DNA of 64,000 bases from Solanum dulcamara. Lineage: Eukaryota > Streptophyta > Magnoliopsida > Solanales > Solanaceae. A program made the translations under genes and the position numbers. Where the stretch lies: positions 70,635,501-70,699,500 of the forward strand of contig NC_077240.1 in the NCBI RefSeq assembly GCF_947179165.1, in the 5' to 3' direction. The notes under the pieces were generated by a model, which did not search any database, had not been told where the DNA came from, and worked only from the letters and a program-made list of their open reading frames with translations. Each line of letters begins with the position of its first letter. Within the stretch, counting starts at the first letter, position 1. Below are positions 61,286 to 64,000 of this stretch, one piece after another.

Positions 61286-63535
61286 ATGGAAACTACAACT
61301 ACTCAAAAAGAGGTGGAGTCAGTGGAGGTAACCAACAAAGTATCTCCAATTACTTTGCTGGAACCTAAGCTTGACGGTGATAAAACTAGTGATATTACTC
61401 CCAATCATGCTAAAAAGCGGAAAAAAACAACTCTTTGCGATCCTGATCGTAGCCTTGTGAGTAGTGACATGAGAACATTCGGCGTTTAGAAACACTATAC
61501 TGAATATCTTGATAAATGAGGTAAGAAAAGGGTGAAATGTAACTACTGTACTAGTAACTTTGCTTCTGAAAGTATGAATGAGACCTCAACGCTATGGAGA
61601 CATTTAAATTAGGTTTGTCCTAATTCCCCTCTTAGAATTATTGACAGAAATCAATCAAGAATCAAGGTAGTTAAAAAAGGGGAACAAGCATATAGTACAT
61701 GTACAGTAGAAAAGGTTGTGACTAACGTCAATGAGATTAGGAGAGCCATTGCTGAGTTTGTCATTATTGACGAACAAACTTTTAAAGTTGTTGAAGGGAA
61801 AGGTTTTAGGAGATTAATGGCAGGTGCTTTGCCTAATTTTCAATTACCTTCTCGCTTGACTGTTGCTAGACAATATTTAAAAATATATCAAGACGAGAAA
61901 GAAAAGCTTAAAAATCTTATTCATAATCAACGTGTATGTGTTACTAGTGATACGTGGACATCACTTCAAAATCTAACTTATATGATTGTCGCTTCCCAGT
62001 GGATCGATGATGAGTGGAATTTGAAAAAGAAAATTCTCAACTTTTTTCAAACATCAGATCATAAGGGTGAAACAATTGCTAAGGGGATTAGGGCGTGCTT
62101 ATTTGTTTGGGAAATTGATAACATATTCACGGTGACCTTAGATAATTCAACTGCTAATGATTCTGCAATTAAACACTTGAAGAGAAGAATTGAGGATTGG
62201 AAAGGAGGCATTTTAGGAAATGATTACTTACATGTTAGATGTAATGCTCATATCCTAAATTTGATCGTGAAAGAAGGACTCTATGAACAAAATGAGTCTA
62301 TTTCTCGAGTAAGAAATGCTATCAAATATGTTAAGTCCTTAGCTGAAAGGTTTGATTCCTGTAAGCCATTTGTCAAAAAGGTTAAGGTTGACACTCATGG
62401 TCTTTTGACTTTAGATATTGAGACTAGGTGGAACTCCACATATATGAAGCTAGATACAGCTGTAAAATTTGAAAGGGCATTTTTAAGAATGTATGATGAT
62501 GATCACAAGTACCTCAAGTATTGTTTAGAAATAAATAATGTGGGGGCATCCATCGATAGATGATTGGAAGAATGTTAAAGTTTTCATTAAGTTCCTTCAG
62601 ATTTTCTACCATGTAACTTTGAAATTCTCAAGAACTTCATATGTTACTTCCAATTCTTTCTTCCATGAGATCTTTAATCTTCAAAAGATAATTTGCAAAT
62701 ATGTTCGTAGTGAAGATTCTATTTTGAGTGGCATGACTAAAAAAATGGAGCTTAAATTTAACAAATACTGGGGTACTTTTGAAAGTATGAACAAGTTATT
62801 ATTCATTGTTGTTGGTTTGGATCCTCGATACAAGTTGAAATATGTGGAATATCTGTTTAAAAACTCTTATGGTTGTTTGGTGGGAGTCGAAAAATCAAAA
62901 AAGGTGATGGATACTTTGAGTCGCTTGTATGATAACTACATAAGTTCTTTTTGTGGGACTCATATAGATAAAATTAGTGGTCAAACAAGCTTGAATGATG
63001 AAATTGATATCATGTATAGTGACGAGATGTGGCAATCACAATGGGAGAAAGGTTTGGCAGATGAAGACAATACTGAAAATAAATTAGAACTTGAGAAGTA
63101 CTTGGTAGATGATTTGAAAAAGACCAAAGAGTTAGATATTTTGGCTTGGTGGAAAGTTTCTTCGGCTAGATATCCAATTATTCCTAGGATGGCAAGACAT
63201 GTTCTTTCTATTCCTATTTCTACTGTTGCTTCTAAATCAGCTTTTAGCACCGGTGATCGGATTTTTGACTTTTATCGAAGTTCTTTATCTCCAAAAAAAG
63301 TAGAAGCTCTTATTTGCACTCAACAATGACTAAGATCAACTTCCAAAGAATGCAATCTTGAAGATCTTTTAGAAGAAATTCAGAAATTTGAGATAGTTGA
63401 AAAAGGTAAATTTACACATTTAACTCTTTATGAATATGTCTTTTATGTTTTAAAAAGTTTTGACGCCTACTTTGTTAAACTTTCTTCTTTCTTTTTTTTT
63501 CAGAATATGATGGCACAACCTTGAGCATTGATTAG
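61286..63535 (+). pseudogene. hAT transposase (BED finger, RICESLEEPER-like), inactivated
   Basis: Would bind the element ends and cut and paste it. The start ATG is in METTTTQKEVESVE. A BED zinc-finger region (about 61500-61625, VKCNYC...TLWRHLN-VC) is followed by the RNase-H-like core with CVTSDTWTSLQNLTYM, VTLDNSTANDSAI, HVRCNAHILNLIV and DIETRWNSTYMKLD. The hAT RNase-H-like region (FIKFLQIFYHVTLKFSRT) and the C-terminal dimerisation block (ILAWWKVSS...SKSAFSTGDRIFDFYRSSLSP-KVEALIC) come last. Damage: in-frame TAG 61487, TGA 61517 and TAG 61610, a one-base shift in the G5 run at 62542-62546, and TGA 63327. A probable last intron (63416-63503, GT...TTTTTTTCAG) joins EIVEK to EYDGTTLSID-stop at 63535. 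The largest open pieces are 281 and 263 codons. Confidence 0.88.
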
Positions 63536-64000
63536 TTTGGATGTTGCAATTGAAATTCGTAGAGCAACTGTTTTGCTCTTTAATAGTTGTTTTTCAGGTT
63601 TTTGCTGCTGCTTCACCTGAAGTACTTTTGGATTATGCTATTGACTTATTTTTTGTATTTAATCACACTTTTATGCAAGAAATTAAGTGATTTTTCTCTG
63701 ATGACAGTTGGGTATATGGTTCTTTTGTGTTGAATGTTGATCATTCGGAGGATTGTTTAAAGACATTGTTATTTTTTTCAACTTAATTAATGAAAAAGTA
63801 ATGTATATGATTAACCTTTTATGGACTAGCCTTCTTAATTTTGTTGTCGTGGATGTTGTACTACTATGCAGTAGTTGCTATCTTCCTCGTGGTGGAAATT
63901 TTATAATTTCTTTCGAGGCTATTTTTGCATATGCTGATGTGCTAATCCGTGCTTTCAGTTTTCTTTCAAATAGTTTCATCTTAGAGAAAGGTAAAGTAGC
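63536..64000 (+). other. 3' untranslated and flanking part of the hAT element
   Basis: No second gene is seen. The terminal inverted repeat is not reached before the window ends. Confidence 0.5.

Larger units (their letters stand above)
60552..64000 (+). mobile_element. hAT superfamily DNA transposon, decayed, 3' end outside window
   Basis: The left end is placed at TAGGAGTGTTCGAATGAG, which resembles plant hAT termini. Subterminal repeats follow (60575-60745) with many GGTTTGGTTTGG and CCGAACCGAACCG copies in both directions, a usual binding-site arrangement for the transposase. The transposase pseudogene lies at 61286-63535. The right terminal repeat and the 8-bp target duplication are not within the window. 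Confidence 0.7.

Overview
This is a plant nuclear window made almost entirely of repeats, most likely from a nightshade (Solanaceae). The evidence is very AT-rich DNA, long LTRs of the TGTAATATCCC...GGTCGTGACA type with tRNA-Met-like primer sites, a Tat/Ogre-type retroelement with a tRNA-Arg primer site, a hAT transposase, and one plant peptide-hormone gene. The family assignment is inferred from repeat style, not from a search. No rRNA, tRNA, CRISPR or bacterial-type operon was found.

Layout. 1-4622: decayed end of a plus-strand Ty3/gypsy element (integrase scrap, polypurine tract, 3.2 kb LTR), which abuts a minus-strand Ty1/copia gag remnant (4623-5045). 5046-7597: LTR-like promoter sequence on the minus strand and tandem repeats. 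7918-22669: a full-length LTR retrotransposon with a perfect 5-bp target duplication (AATTT), two LTRs of about 3.5-3.7 kb, a tRNA-Arg primer site, a polypurine tract, a damaged gag and no pol. Each LTR holds over 1 kb of degenerate TTA array, and the 3' interior holds several minisatellites. It sits inside an older inverted-repeat (foldback-like) sequence.

23335-28347: a gypsy-type LTR split by a nested solo LTR (25512-27797, near-perfect duplication TGCTG/TGTTG). 28365-31861: unrecognised sequence, probably decayed interior. 31862-40887: a Ty3/gypsy chromovirus (Tekay/Del-like) with recognisable gag, zinc knuckle, protease, RT, RNase H, integrase and chromodomain, all broken. Its 3' LTR loses its last bases and runs directly into another truncated LTR (40888-42741). 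42742-57112: minus-strand gypsy remnants (Athila-like gag and protease at 46611-48888; other gag scraps at 50550-51450 and 53888-54308), a plus-strand solo LTR (51934-53887), and a minus-strand LTR with its primer site (from 55200).

57113-60551 is the one stretch that looks like ordinary host DNA. It carries a two-exon CLE peptide gene on the minus strand (59799-60144) encoding a CLE25-like dodecapeptide. 60552-64000 is a decayed hAT transposon that begins about 400 bp upstream of the CLE start codon and leaves the window on the right.

The points most worth following are the gag-only Tat/Ogre-like element, a pair of hairpins near the 3' end of several related LTRs with one compensatory base-pair change, and the CLE gene. 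All other short open frames are accidental or lie in repeats.
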